A stretch of DNA of 64,000 nucleotides from RGIG8748 sp045539515. Its GTDB lineage: Bacteria > Bacillota > Clostridia > UMGS1810. The notes beneath the pieces were generated by a model. The model was not told the DNA's origin. It saw only the letters and a list, made by a program, of their open reading frames with translations, and ran no database searches. Positions within the stretch are counted from its first letter, which is position 1; the number at the start of each line of letters is the position of its first letter. Position numbers and translations under genes: made by a program. Shown piece after piece: positions 8,043-15,983 of this stretch. Location: the NCBI GenBank assembly GCA_045539515.1, contig JAZQFN010000059.1, positions 1-64,000 on the forward strand, written 5' to 3'.

Positions 8043-8975
8043 ATGAAAACGGTCTTCATTATAAATCCAAAAGCTGGACGAAAAAAAGATGTTGATAAGC
8101 TCACCGCGGAAATATTGTCGGTTTCCCGAAGACTTGACAAAGAGGTACAGGTGTATGTAACCGGATTTACGGGCGATGCCAAAAACTTTGTGAGGGAATA
8201 CTGCACCTTAAACGGCGCTGCACGCTTTATAGTATGCGGAGGCGACGGCACCTTAAACGAGGTTGTAAACGGTGTGGTTGGCTTTGATTGTGCCCAGGTG
8301 GGCATAATGCCTATGGGTACGGGCAATGATTTCTGCCGTAATTTTTCCGGCGGATATGCATTCTCCGATATAGAGGCTCAGATTGTCGGAGATACAACCA
8401 AATGCGACCTTATCCGTTATACAACAGATACTAAGTCCGGTGTGAATACCGGTTACTGCGTAAATATGTTTAACATAGGCTTTGACTGCAATGTGGCCGA
8501 TATGACCAATAAACTTAAAGATAAGCCTCTCGTTCCGAAAGCTTTGGCGTATCTTATAGCAATATTTTGCATACTTGTAAAGAAGAGGGGCGCAAACCTT
8601 GCCATAGATATTGACGGCAAGAGGGTGTTCAGAGGACCTCTGCTTCTTACTTCAATAGCAAACGGAAGCTTTTGCGGAGGCGGTATCAGGAGTAATCCCA
8701 CAGCGAGGGTAGATGACGGACTTATGGATGTAAATATAGTAAATAATGTTTCCCGTACAACCTTTCTTGGAAAGCTCCCATACTATATGAAGGGTACACA
8801 TATAGGTTTAAAGGGGATAGAAAAGATAATTACCGCTCACAGATGCAGTCATATGACGGTAACACCTCTGGATGGTAAAATGCGGCTTTGTACAGACGGT
8901 GAAATCTGTGATGCATATAAAACCGAATTTGACGTTATGAAAAATGCAATCAACTTTGTTTTACCCAAAAAGTAA
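8043..8975 (+). CDS. Diacylglycerol kinase family lipid kinase (YegS/DgkB type)
   Basis: 310 residues with the diacylglycerol kinase catalytic domain: CGGDGTLNEVVNG at about 65-77 (nucleotide-binding GGDGT) and PMGTGNDFCRNF near 90. Proteins of this group phosphorylate diacylglycerol or related lipids at the membrane surface, recycling lipid from lipoteichoic acid or phosphoglycolipid synthesis, or act on sphingoid-type lipids. It starts ten bases after the deacetylase and closes the operon; a hairpin terminator follows at 9027-9072. AAGGAAAA before the ATG serves as ribosome binding site. The exact lipid is not visible. Confidence 0.88.
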   Translation: MKTVFIINPKAGRKKDVDKLTAEILSVSRRLDKEVQVYVTGFTGDAKNFVREYCTLNGAARFIVCGGDGTLNEVVNGVVGFDCAQVGIMPMGTGNDFCRNFSGGYAFSDIEAQIVGDTTKCDLIRYTTDTKSGVNTGYCVNMFNIGFDCNVADMTNKLKDKPLVPKALAYLIAIFCILVKKRGANLAIDIDGKRVFRGPLLLTSIANGSFCGGGIRSNPTARVDDGLMDVNIVNNVSRTTFLGKLPYYMKGTHIGLKGIEKIITAHRCSHMTVTPLDGKMRLCTDGEICDAYKTEFDVMKNAINFVLPKK

Positions 8976-9026
8976 AATGCTGTGAATATATCTTTTTGCC
9001 GATTTATAAAAAGAATAATAAAAAAC

Positions 9027-9072
9027 AAGTGCAAGTAAGTGACTTTGTAAAAAGTACGGCTTACTTGCACTT
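9027..9072. terminator. Bidirectional terminator between aro and atp operons
   Basis: A 13-bp perfect stem, AAGTGCAAGTAAG (9027-9039) with its complement (9060-9072), lies between two converging transcription units and is followed by T-rich sequence on the plus strand. Confidence 0.75.
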
Positions 9073-9083
9073 TATTGTTTATT

Positions 9084-9341
9084 TTACCATTTAAAGCTCC
9101 CTGCCAGAAGGGTTACGCCCTCGGCAGAAACTGTAAGAAGTCCGCCTTCGGTTTGGCCAATCTTTTCGGTACCGTCTTCAAATTCCACTTTGCACTCGCC
9201 GGGCTTTATGGCTGTAACAAAGGGAATGTGGCCTGCCATTACGGCAAAGTCACCTTCGGTGCCTCTGGTGGATATCATGGTAACATCCCCCTTAAAAATA
9301 TCTCCGTCGGGGGAGGATATTGTAAGGTTAAAGGTCTTCAT
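9084..9341 (-). CDS. atpC: F1Fo ATP synthase epsilon subunit (short form)
   Basis: Rotor-stalk subunit of F1. The 85 residues cover only the N-terminal beta-sandwich domain (TFNLTISSPDGDIFKG at the start, AVMAGHIPFVTAIKPGECKV in the middle). The usual C-terminal two-helix domain, which brings most bacterial epsilon subunits to about 130-140 residues and can block ATP hydrolysis, is absent: the frame ends at a stop after AGSFKW and the operon terminator follows within about 60 bases. The gene is the last of the operon, three bases after atpD. AAAGGACTG precedes the ATG. Confidence 0.93.
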   Translation of the reverse strand: MKTFNLTISSPDGDIFKGDVTMISTRGTEGDFAVMAGHIPFVTAIKPGECKVEFEDGTEKIGQTEGGLLTVSAEGVTLLAGSFKW

Positions 9342-9344
9342 ATA

Positions 9345-10739
9345 TTACAGTCCTTTCGCCTTTTCTATAGCTTCGTCTATGGTTCCCACAAAGAGGAATG
9401 CAGACTCGGGCAGGTCGTCGTGCTTACCTTCGCAGATTTCCTTGAATCCGCGAATTGTTTCGCTAAGGGGTACGTAGGTACCTTCTATACCGGTAAACTT
9501 TTCGGATACTGTAAAGGGCTGAGAAAGGAATCTCTGTATCTTTCTTGCTCTCTGTACAAGGAGCTTATCCTCGTCGGAGAGTTCGTCCATACCCATAATG
9601 GCTATGATATCCATAAGCTCCTGATATCTCTGAAGTATTCTCTGAACTTCTCTTGCCACATTGTAGTGCTCTTCGCCGAGAGTTTCGGGAGAGAGAATAC
9701 GGCTTGTGGATTCCAATGGGTCAACAGCAGGGTAAATACCCTGAGATGCTATACCTCTGGAAAGTACCGTTGTAGCATCAAGGTGAGCAAAGGTTGTGGC
9801 AGGGGCAGGGTCTGTAAGGTCATCGGCAGGAACATATACTGCCTGAATGGATGTTATGGAGCCCTTCTTGGTAGATGTAATTCTCTCCTGCAGGGCACCC
9901 ATTTCCGTAGCAAGCGTGGGCTGATAACCAACCGCAGAAGGCATACGGCCCAAAAGTGCCGATACCTCGGAACCTGCCTGTGTAAAACGGAAAATGTTAT
10001 CTATAAAGAGAAGCACATCCTGACCTTCCTCGTCACGGAAGTATTCTGCCATGGTAAGTCCGGATAGACCCACTCTCATTCTAGCTCCGGGTGGTTCGTT
10101 CATCTGTCCGTACACCAAGGTGGTGTTGGAGAGTACGCCCGATTCCATCATTTCGTTGTAAAGGTCGTTGCCTTCACGGGTTCTTTCGCCAACTCCGGTA
10201 AATACGGAAAGACCGCCGTGTTCTTTGGCAATATTGTTGATAAGCTCCATTATAAGAACTGTCTTACCAACACCGGCACCGCCGAAGAGACCTATCTTAC
10301 CACCTTTGGAGTAGGGGCATATAAGGTCTATTACCTTGATACCTGTTTCCAGAATCTCTGTGGAAGGGGAGAGCTCGTCGTATTCGGGAGCTTCTCTGTG
10401 TATGTTCCAACGCTGAACATTTTCGGGAGCAGGCTTGTTGTCCACGGGGTTACCCAGTACATTAAATATTCTGCCCAGGGTTTCTTTGCCCACGGGAACT
10501 GTTATAGCGCTTCCTGTATCTGTAACGGGAGTACCTCTTTTAAGACCGTCTGTAGATGCCATAGCAATGCAACGGGCGGTGTTATCGCCGATGTGCTGAG
10601 CTACTTCTACGGTAAGAGTTCTCTCACCAATGGGTACAGTCAAAGCATTGTATATTGCAGGCAGGCTTCCTTCCTGAAAGCGAACGTCAACTACAGGTCC
10701 CATAACCTGGCTTACGCTGCCTGTCACTTTTTCTGACAT
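9345..10739 (-). CDS. atpD: F1Fo ATP synthase beta subunit
   Basis: Catalytic subunit of F1. The 464 residues are full length. The P-loop GGAGVGKTVLIMEL lies near residue 153, the catalytic Glu is in GVGERTREGNDLY near 187, DVLLFIDNIFRFTQ is the Walker B region, and ALLGRMPSAVGYQPTL is the family signature. It lies 36 bases after atpG and three before atpC. Ribosome binding site AAAGGAGG precedes the ATG. Confidence 0.98.
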   Translation of the reverse strand: MSEKVTGSVSQVMGPVVDVRFQEGSLPAIYNALTVPIGERTLTVEVAQHIGDNTARCIAMASTDGLKRGTPVTDTGSAITVPVGKETLGRIFNVLGNPVDNKPAPENVQRWNIHREAPEYDELSPSTEILETGIKVIDLICPYSKGGKIGLFGGAGVGKTVLIMELINNIAKEHGGLSVFTGVGERTREGNDLYNEMMESGVLSNTTLVYGQMNEPPGARMRVGLSGLTMAEYFRDEEGQDVLLFIDNIFRFTQAGSEVSALLGRMPSAVGYQPTLATEMGALQERITSTKKGSITSIQAVYVPADDLTDPAPATTFAHLDATTVLSRGIASQGIYPAVDPLESTSRILSPETLGEEHYNVAREVQRILQRYQELMDIIAIMGMDELSDEDKLLVQRARKIQRFLSQPFTVSEKFTGIEGTYVPLSETIRGFKEICEGKHDDLPESAFLFVGTIDEAIEKAKGL

Positions 10740-10775
10740 ATTATTTCCTCCTTTGTCGCCAAATGGGAGTTCCTG

Positions 10776-11582
10776 TTACATGGAACCGCTTCCTGCGACT
10801 ATTTCTGTAAGCTCCTGAGTAATTGCGCCCTGTCTTGCACGGTTGTATTCCAGCTGGAGATTGTCTATCATCTCCTGAGCGTTCTTTCCGGCAGAGTCCA
10901 TAGCATTTCTTCTGGATGCCACTTCACTTGCAAAGCTCTCTCTTACATGAGCCACTATAATTCCGGCAACATATTCGGTAATTGCCGCTTCAAGAATTGA
11001 GGCTTCATCCGGTTCAAACACTACCCCTGTAGGTTTTGCTTCGGGGTTTTTGGTTAATGGGAGAACCTTGGTAAAGTGTGCTTCCTGAGTAAGCATAGAC
11101 ACATATTTGGTGCTTATAATACCCAAGGAGTCGTATTCACCTTTGGAAAAATCTTCGCAAAGTTTACGGGCAATGGCAAGGGCATCGCTGAAGGTGAAGG
11201 TTTCTGCAAAAAGCATATCTCCCTTGTAGCGGTCAACTGCTCTTTTACCTATAGGGATAAACTCTGCCCCTTCATATTCCCTGGCAAGGCGGAATATGTT
11301 GGCATTATATCCGCCGGCAAGACCTCTGTCACCGGCAATTATCACTATACGCATTTTGCCGTCTTTATCTTCCTTGAGGTAAGGACTTTTTCCGCACTCG
11401 GGAGAGAGGGTCAAAAGGTCCATCACGCTTTTAAGAGAATCTTTATACTGACGGCTCTTGTTCATGGCGTCTGTGGCACGACGTATTTTAGACGATGCCA
11501 CAAGCCCCATTGCCTTGGTAAGATGCAGGGTGGAGTTTACACTCTTGATGCGATTGCGAAGCTGTTTGGTGTTAGCGCCCAT
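10776..11582 (-). CDS. atpG: F1Fo ATP synthase gamma subunit
   Basis: Central rotating shaft of F1. The 268 residues are a little shorter than the common 285-290. The N-terminal coiled coil (LRNRIKSVNSTLHLTKAMGLVASSK) and the C-terminal helix (RRNAMDSAGKNAQEMIDNL, then NRARQGAITQELTEIVAG) carry the family signatures. It starts five bases after the atpA stop. The start Met is followed by GANTKQLRNR as in other bacterial gammas. Confidence 0.96.
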   Translation of the reverse strand: MGANTKQLRNRIKSVNSTLHLTKAMGLVASSKIRRATDAMNKSRQYKDSLKSVMDLLTLSPECGKSPYLKEDKDGKMRIVIIAGDRGLAGGYNANIFRLAREYEGAEFIPIGKRAVDRYKGDMLFAETFTFSDALAIARKLCEDFSKGEYDSLGIISTKYVSMLTQEAHFTKVLPLTKNPEAKPTGVVFEPDEASILEAAITEYVAGIIVAHVRESFASEVASRRNAMDSAGKNAQEMIDNLQLEYNRARQGAITQELTEIVAGSGSM

Positions 11583-11587
11583 CTACA

Positions 11588-13081
11588 TCACCTCTGCATT
11601 TCGTTTAAAGCATTTTTCAAAGTTTCTATATCGGAGTCTTCCCAGTAGCCTTCTTCTATTCGCTTTAAGAAATCCTGATACTTGTTTTCAAGTCTTTCAA
11701 AAAGGTTGTCTTCGTATTCCTTTACCTTGTCTACCGCAACCCGGTCGAGATATCCGTTAATTACCGAATATACTATGGCAACCTGACATCCTACTCTTAT
11801 GGGAGCGTTTCGTCCCTGCTTTAATACTTCAACGATTCTTTCACCAAGGGCAAGTCTTGCCTTTGTGTCGGCATCCAGGTCACTTCCGAACTGAGCGAAG
11901 GACTGAAGCTCTCTGTACTGTGAGTAGAGAAGCTTAAGCTCACCGGATACCTTCTTCATAGCCTTGAGCTGCGCGCTGCCGCCAACTCGGCTTACGGATA
12001 TACCGGGGTTTATGGCAGGCATAATACCTGCGTGGAAAAGCTCTGTTTCAAGGAATATCTGTCCGTCGGTTATAGATATAACGTTTGTGGGGATGTATGC
12101 GGATACATCGCCTGCCTGAGTTTCTACTATGGGAAGTGCTGTAATGGAACCGCCGCCGTATTGGGGGGCAACGCAAGCCGCACGTTCCAAAAGACGGGGG
12201 TGCAGATAGAATACGTCGCCGGGGTAAGCTTCACGGCCCGGAGGACGGCGTATAAGGAGGGAGAGTGCTCTGTAAGCTACGGCGTGTTTGGAAAGGTCGT
12301 CGTATATAATGAGCACGTCCTTGCCCTGCTCTCTGAAGTACTCAGCCATTGCACAACCGGAGTAGGGAGCCACATATTGAAGGGGTGCGGATTCCGATGC
12401 GGAAGCGGACACTATGATGGTGTATTCCATGGCGTTGTTTTTCTTAAGCTCGTTGGCAAGCTGAACTACCGAGGTGTTTTTCTGACCGATTGCTACATAG
12501 ATACATATAACATCGGAGTTACGCTGATTTATAATGGTGTCTATGGCAATTTCGGTTTTACCGGTCTGTCTGTCACCTATTATAAGCTCTCTCTGACCTC
12601 TGCCTATGGGTATCATACTGTCTATAGCCTTGATACCTGTCTGCAAGGGGACAGATACGCTCTGTCTTTCTATAATTCCGGGAGCCTCGGATTCTACCGG
12701 ACGGGTCTGGCTGTATTCTATGGGACCCTTGCCGTCTATGGGCTGTCCCAGAGCATCTACTACTCTGCCAAGAAGCCCATCGCCTACAGGCACCGAGAGA
12801 ACCTTGCCGGTTCTTTTAACACTAGAGCCTTCGCGGATGGCGTTGTTGTCGGAGAGGAGTGCTACAGATACTGTTTCGTCCTCAAGGTTCTGAGCCATAC
12901 CGTAGCTTCCGTCTTCAAATTCCAACAGCTCACTTGCCATACAATCTCTCAAGCCGTAAACCCTTGCAATACCGTCACCTACAAGGATAACACTTCCGGT
13001 TTCCTTCATTTCGATGCGGGATTTGTAGTTTTTTATTTGTTCTTTTATAATGCTGCTTATTTCTTCGGGTCTTGAACTCAT
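11588..13081 (-). CDS. atpA: F1Fo ATP synthase alpha subunit
   Basis: Non-catalytic nucleotide-binding subunit of F1. The 497 residues include the P-loop GDRQTGKTEIAID near 169 and the signature PAINPGISVSRVGGSAQ near 362. The start overlaps the end of atpH by four bases (ATGA), typical of coupled translation. Confidence 0.98.
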   Translation of the reverse strand: MSSRPEEISSIIKEQIKNYKSRIEMKETGSVILVGDGIARVYGLRDCMASELLEFEDGSYGMAQNLEDETVSVALLSDNNAIREGSSVKRTGKVLSVPVGDGLLGRVVDALGQPIDGKGPIEYSQTRPVESEAPGIIERQSVSVPLQTGIKAIDSMIPIGRGQRELIIGDRQTGKTEIAIDTIINQRNSDVICIYVAIGQKNTSVVQLANELKKNNAMEYTIIVSASASESAPLQYVAPYSGCAMAEYFREQGKDVLIIYDDLSKHAVAYRALSLLIRRPPGREAYPGDVFYLHPRLLERAACVAPQYGGGSITALPIVETQAGDVSAYIPTNVISITDGQIFLETELFHAGIMPAINPGISVSRVGGSAQLKAMKKVSGELKLLYSQYRELQSFAQFGSDLDADTKARLALGERIVEVLKQGRNAPIRVGCQVAIVYSVINGYLDRVAVDKVKEYEDNLFERLENKYQDFLKRIEEGYWEDSDIETLKNALNEMQR

Positions 13082-13608
13082 TGTGATATCACATCCTTTA
13101 CTTCATGCAGGCGGGTTTTAAGACTTGCGTCCATAATCTTGCCGTCGATTTCTACGACAATACCGCCCATAAGGGATTGGTCTACGAAACATTCCAATAC
13201 TACGGAATTTCCGGTTTTGATTTCCAGCTTATCTCTAAGCTTTTCTTTTTGTTCTTCGGTAAGCTCCACGGCACTTTTTACCAGAGCTGTGGATACGTGA
13301 TTTTGTGCGTCAAGGAGATTTTTATACTCCTCTACAGAGTATTTAAATCCTCTTATGTGGCCTTTTTCGCAAAGAAGCAGTAAAAAGGAAAGTACGTTAT
13401 CGGGCAGGGTGCTGCCAAATGCTTGCTCTATGGCACCAAGCCTTTCTTCCATGGGAATACTGGGCGACGCGAGAAAGTCTGTGTACTCGGGATTTCCCGA
13501 AAAAACTTCCTCCACACATTCTAATGCAACGGCGTACTCGTTTACCGAGTCAACTTCCTTTGCCAGCATAAAGAGGGCTGTACCGTATTCTTTATTTATT
13601 TCCGTCAT
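13078..13608 (-). CDS. atpH: F1Fo ATP synthase delta subunit
   Basis: Peripheral-stalk subunit that joins the b subunits to the top of F1. 176 residues from the ATG at 13608, normal for the family; a GTG at 13617 would add three residues. I prefer the ATG because AGGTG (13619-13615) is then at a proper distance. N-terminal EINKEYGTALFMLAKE and the C-terminal segment MGGIVVEIDGKIMDASLKTRL are typical. The start overlaps the end of atpF by 17 bases. Confidence 0.93.
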   Translation of the reverse strand: MTEINKEYGTALFMLAKEVDSVNEYAVALECVEEVFSGNPEYTDFLASPSIPMEERLGAIEQAFGSTLPDNVLSFLLLLCEKGHIRGFKYSVEEYKNLLDAQNHVSTALVKSAVELTEEQKEKLRDKLEIKTGNSVVLECFVDQSLMGGIVVEIDGKIMDASLKTRLHEVKDVISQ

Positions 13609-14116
13609 CGTTATCACCTATTTTCTCTATGACGGAGTCAATTAACGCACGATGGTCATCCGGGTTAATTTCACGCTCGAGCATTTTTTCTGTAAGTGCG
13701 TAAGACACATTGACGATTTCTGTCTTAATGCCTGCCTCCGCTTTCTTAAGTCGAAGCTGAGCCTCACTTTCAGCCTGACGGACAATGCTTTCCGCTTTTT
13801 CCTTGGCATCTGCCAAAATCTTTTCTCCGCGCTTTTCCGCAGTTTCCGAGGCTTCCTTAATTACTGTGTCAGCCTCTATATCTGCGTTTTTAAGCTTTTC
13901 TTCCCATTGCTCTTTTTCTGCTATTGCCTCCATCTTTGCTTCGTTTGCATCGGAGTACATTGTATCTACAGCGTTCTGTCTGTCAGAAAGAACCTTCTTT
14001 ACGGGTTTAAACAGAAACTTTTTTAGTATAAGAAAAAGAATCAGAAGATTACAAAGGGAAATGATTATCTGCCAGATGTTTACGGAAATGACGTCAAGTG
14101 TACCTTGTGTCGGCAT
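13592..14116 (-). CDS. atpF: F1Fo ATP synthase b subunit
   Basis: Peripheral-stalk b subunit. 174 residues: one N-terminal membrane helix (about 10-30, IWQIIISLCNLLILFLILKK) followed by a long charged helix rich in Ala, Glu and Lys (about 40-155) that forms the dimeric right-handed coil. A single b gene implies a b2 homodimer. It follows atpE by 32 bases with an AAAGGATGTGATC leader before the ATG. Confidence 0.95.
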   Translation of the reverse strand: MPTQGTLDVISVNIWQIIISLCNLLILFLILKKFLFKPVKKVLSDRQNAVDTMYSDANEAKMEAIAEKEQWEEKLKNADIEADTVIKEASETAEKRGEKILADAKEKAESIVRQAESEAQLRLKKAEAGIKTEIVNVSYALTEKMLEREINPDDHRALIDSVIEKIGDNDDGNK

Positions 14117-14148
14117 AACTGATCACATCCTTTATTTTTAAAATGATA

Positions 14149-14433
14149 TTATATCTTTGCGTTAAGAAGAATGTCCACGAACTGCTGGGGTGCAACGAAT
14201 ATAAGAAGTATAGCAATAACCAGCGCATAAAGACCGGTAGTTTCTGCAATAGCACAACCCATAAGCATGGTGCTTGTTACATCACTCTTACATTCGGGCT
14301 GACGGCCTATGGCCTCACAAGCCTTTGCAACAGCGTTACCTTCACCGACACCGGGTCCGATACCTGCTACCATAGCCACGCCTGCACCAAGTGCACAACA
14401 TCCTAAAATAATACCAATAGCAATCTGTAACAT
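14149..14433 (-). CDS. atpE: F1Fo ATP synthase c subunit, Na+-type with two carboxylates
   Basis: Rotor-ring subunit of Fo. 94 residues form two membrane helices joined by the polar loop GRQPE (43-47). The helix-2 ion site is A63-E64-T65-T66-G67-L68-Y69, matching the Na+-binding Glu, Ser/Thr, Thr and Tyr positions known from Ilyobacter and Acetobacterium rings. In helix 1, where Ilyobacter has Gln32 (GVGQG), this protein has Glu31 (GVGEG). That gives a second carboxylate, as described for the Fusobacterium nucleatum Na+ ring. I infer Na+ coupling. CAIAETTGLY is in one piece with no sign of frame damage. The strong AGGAGG upstream fits the high copy number needed. Confidence 0.96.
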   Translation of the reverse strand: MLQIAIGIILGCCALGAGVAMVAGIGPGVGEGNAVAKACEAIGRQPECKSDVTSTMLMGCAIAETTGLYALVIAILLIFVAPQQFVDILLNAKI

Positions 14434-14451
14434 AATAAAATCCTCCTAAAA

Positions 14452-15348
14452 TTAAGCTTTTAAAATTTTTTTGTTTTGTTTTTTCTCTTTTCTTTTCATA
14501 TATTCTTCCATTGGGAATCCACCGGAAACGTATAGCATAGTAAGCATTGCAAATATATATGCCTGTAAAAGACCGCTGAATACGTCAAAGTAAATGGACA
14601 ATATACCCGGAATACCTATTTGCAGGAAGGGTATCTCGCCGAAAACTCCGGGGAGCCATCCGAGAAGCAAGTTGGAAAGTCCCTGAAGGCCCGTAGCCAG
14701 AAGTACGGATATAACCGCCCCCGACAGTACGTTGCCGTAGTGACGGAATGCCATGGATACAGGTGTGGCAACCTCACTTATGATGTTGAGAGGAGCCATA
14801 AGAAGCGGATTTGCAAAACTTTTAAGGTAAATAATCGGACCGCATTTTGACTTGTAGTAAGTAATGAGTATAAATACAAGTACAGCCCATCCGCCGGTGA
14901 CATTAACATCCGAAGTCGGCGGGTATAAGCCGAAGAGGGTCACGAGGCTTGAAAAAGCCGACAGACCTATCATTGCTGCAATAAAAGGTGCAAATGCTTT
15001 GAAATATTCACCCATATTGCTGTTTACAATATTCTCGGACATTTGTACCATCATTTCTGCAAAGTGCTGCCGCCGTGTAGGCTGTCGGGCACTAAGACCG
15101 TTCGTAAGGTACAGACATAATCCCAATATGGCTATCATCACAAGCCAGGAATTAATTTGAGATTCCGTAATCAGAAGATTTTGAATCGGCATAGGTATCT
15201 CAAAGAATATCCTTGCACCGGATATTGAAATGCCCTGAGATTCCGGTGTGGTAAGAACCTTAATTATAATACCGATAATAAAAGGAATTATAAATATGGA
15301 AAGATAGAGTATATCTTTTATTAAGAAGCTTTTGCTTCGTTGTTTCAA
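14452..15348 (-). CDS. atpB: F1Fo ATP synthase a subunit
   Basis: Stator ion-channel subunit of Fo. 298 residues with five to six membrane helices; the essential Arg lies in SMAFRHYGNVLSG (about residue 214), preceded by PLNIISEVATPVS. The N-terminal extension before the first conserved helix is longer than in Escherichia coli-type subunits. The start codon is TTG at 15348, supported by AAGGAGGTG seven bases upstream; no ATG fits. An unusual perfect hairpin lies just upstream, between atpI and atpB. Confidence 0.95.
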   Translation of the reverse strand: MKQRSKSFLIKDILYLSIFIIPFIIGIIIKVLTTPESQGISISGARIFFEIPMPIQNLLITESQINSWLVMIAILGLCLYLTNGLSARQPTRRQHFAEMMVQMSENIVNSNMGEYFKAFAPFIAAMIGLSAFSSLVTLFGLYPPTSDVNVTGGWAVLVFILITYYKSKCGPIIYLKSFANPLLMAPLNIISEVATPVSMAFRHYGNVLSGAVISVLLATGLQGLSNLLLGWLPGVFGEIPFLQIGIPGILSIYFDVFSGLLQAYIFAMLTMLYVSGGFPMEEYMKRKEKKQNKKILKA

Positions 15349-15367
15349 ACTAGTTCACCTCCTTGGC

Positions 15368-15402
15368 TAGCCATTGGAGTGCTATTCGAACTCCAATGGC
15401 TA
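15368..15402. promoter_or_regulatory. Perfect intercistronic hairpin between atpI and atpB
   Basis: TAGCCATTGGAGT (15368-15380) is perfectly complementary to 15390-15402, with a nine-base loop. No T tract follows on the minus strand; the ribosome binding site of atpB comes straight after. It is therefore more likely an mRNA processing or stability element than a terminator, perhaps separating low-level atpI from the highly expressed structural genes. The role is inference. Confidence 0.6.
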
Positions 15403-15418
15403 AAGATATAAATCTGTA

Positions 15419-15796
15419 TTATTTATTCTTCCCTATAAATGGTTTCAATGTAATGGCAATTCTTGGAAAAAACAAAGGAGCAACCGCTGTAATCCAGTTA
15501 AAGAAATAAGCCCCGATGCCTGCTACTAAAAACAGCATAAACTGCCTTAAGGTCTGAGATGTTTTAATGATACTTCTGGCTTGCTTTTCTTCCTTTTGAA
15601 TAGCCTTTTCCACGCTTATACCCATAAGAAAGAAGTTAAGTACAGCAAAGGTTCCCGAAAGAATGTTACCGAAGAGTACATCCAAATTCCATTTTTTAAA
15701 TACCAGAAATATTGCCTGTGTAAAAACGCTTAGAATAGTTACAAAAAAGGCAATGTATAAGGTATCTTTTTTCACTGCTTCGCCGGGTTTGATCAT
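15419..15796 (-). CDS. atpI: ATP synthase subunit I (AtpI-like)
   Basis: 125 residues with four predicted membrane helices (about 13-33, 40-60, 84-102 and 104-120). It sits first in the ATP synthase operon, the usual place for subunit I, a poorly conserved assembly factor that helps form the c ring and is linked to cation supply in Na+-type enzymes. The assignment rests on position, size and topology more than on strong motifs. A consensus promoter lies 43 bases upstream. Confidence 0.8.
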   Translation of the reverse strand: MIKPGEAVKKDTLYIAFFVTILSVFTQAIFLVFKKWNLDVLFGNILSGTFAVLNFFLMGISVEKAIQKEEKQARSIIKTSQTLRQFMLFLVAGIGAYFFNWITAVAPLFFPRIAITLKPFIGKNK

Positions 15797-15838
15797 AGGG
15801 CTTTTTTGTTTCCTTTCTAAAAATTAATAATTAAATTA

Positions 15839-15867
15839 ATTATACTATAATTGGTATATATTGTCAA
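15839..15867 (-). promoter_or_regulatory. Promoter of the ATP synthase operon
   Basis: On the minus strand, TTGACA (15867-15862) and TATAAT (15844-15839) are separated by exactly 17 bases, a perfect consensus, as expected for a highly expressed operon. Confidence 0.88.
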
Positions 15868-15926
15868 TTATCAACACCGTTTGTTTTCCTTAATATTTTG
15901 TAAATTTTTTTAAAATCATTAAATAT

Positions 15927-15955
15927 TTGCGTCGGCAAGAAAACTATGATATTAT
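15927..15955 (+). promoter_or_regulatory. Probable promoter of the NagZ-like gene
   Basis: TTGCGT (15927) and TATTAT (15950) with a 17-base spacer, ending about 28 bases before the start codon. The match is moderate. Confidence 0.45.
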
Positions 15956-15983
15956 ACATAATGAGAGAGGAAGGTGGCAGGTT

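Noticed and set aside
9075..10067. 330-codon plus-strand frame opposite atpD and atpC
   Set aside because: Shadow of strongly conserved atpD/atpC; Cys- and Tyr-rich translation with no family features.
12032..13075. 347-codon plus-strand frame opposite atpA
   Set aside because: Antisense shadow of atpA, which has all its motifs in the other strand.
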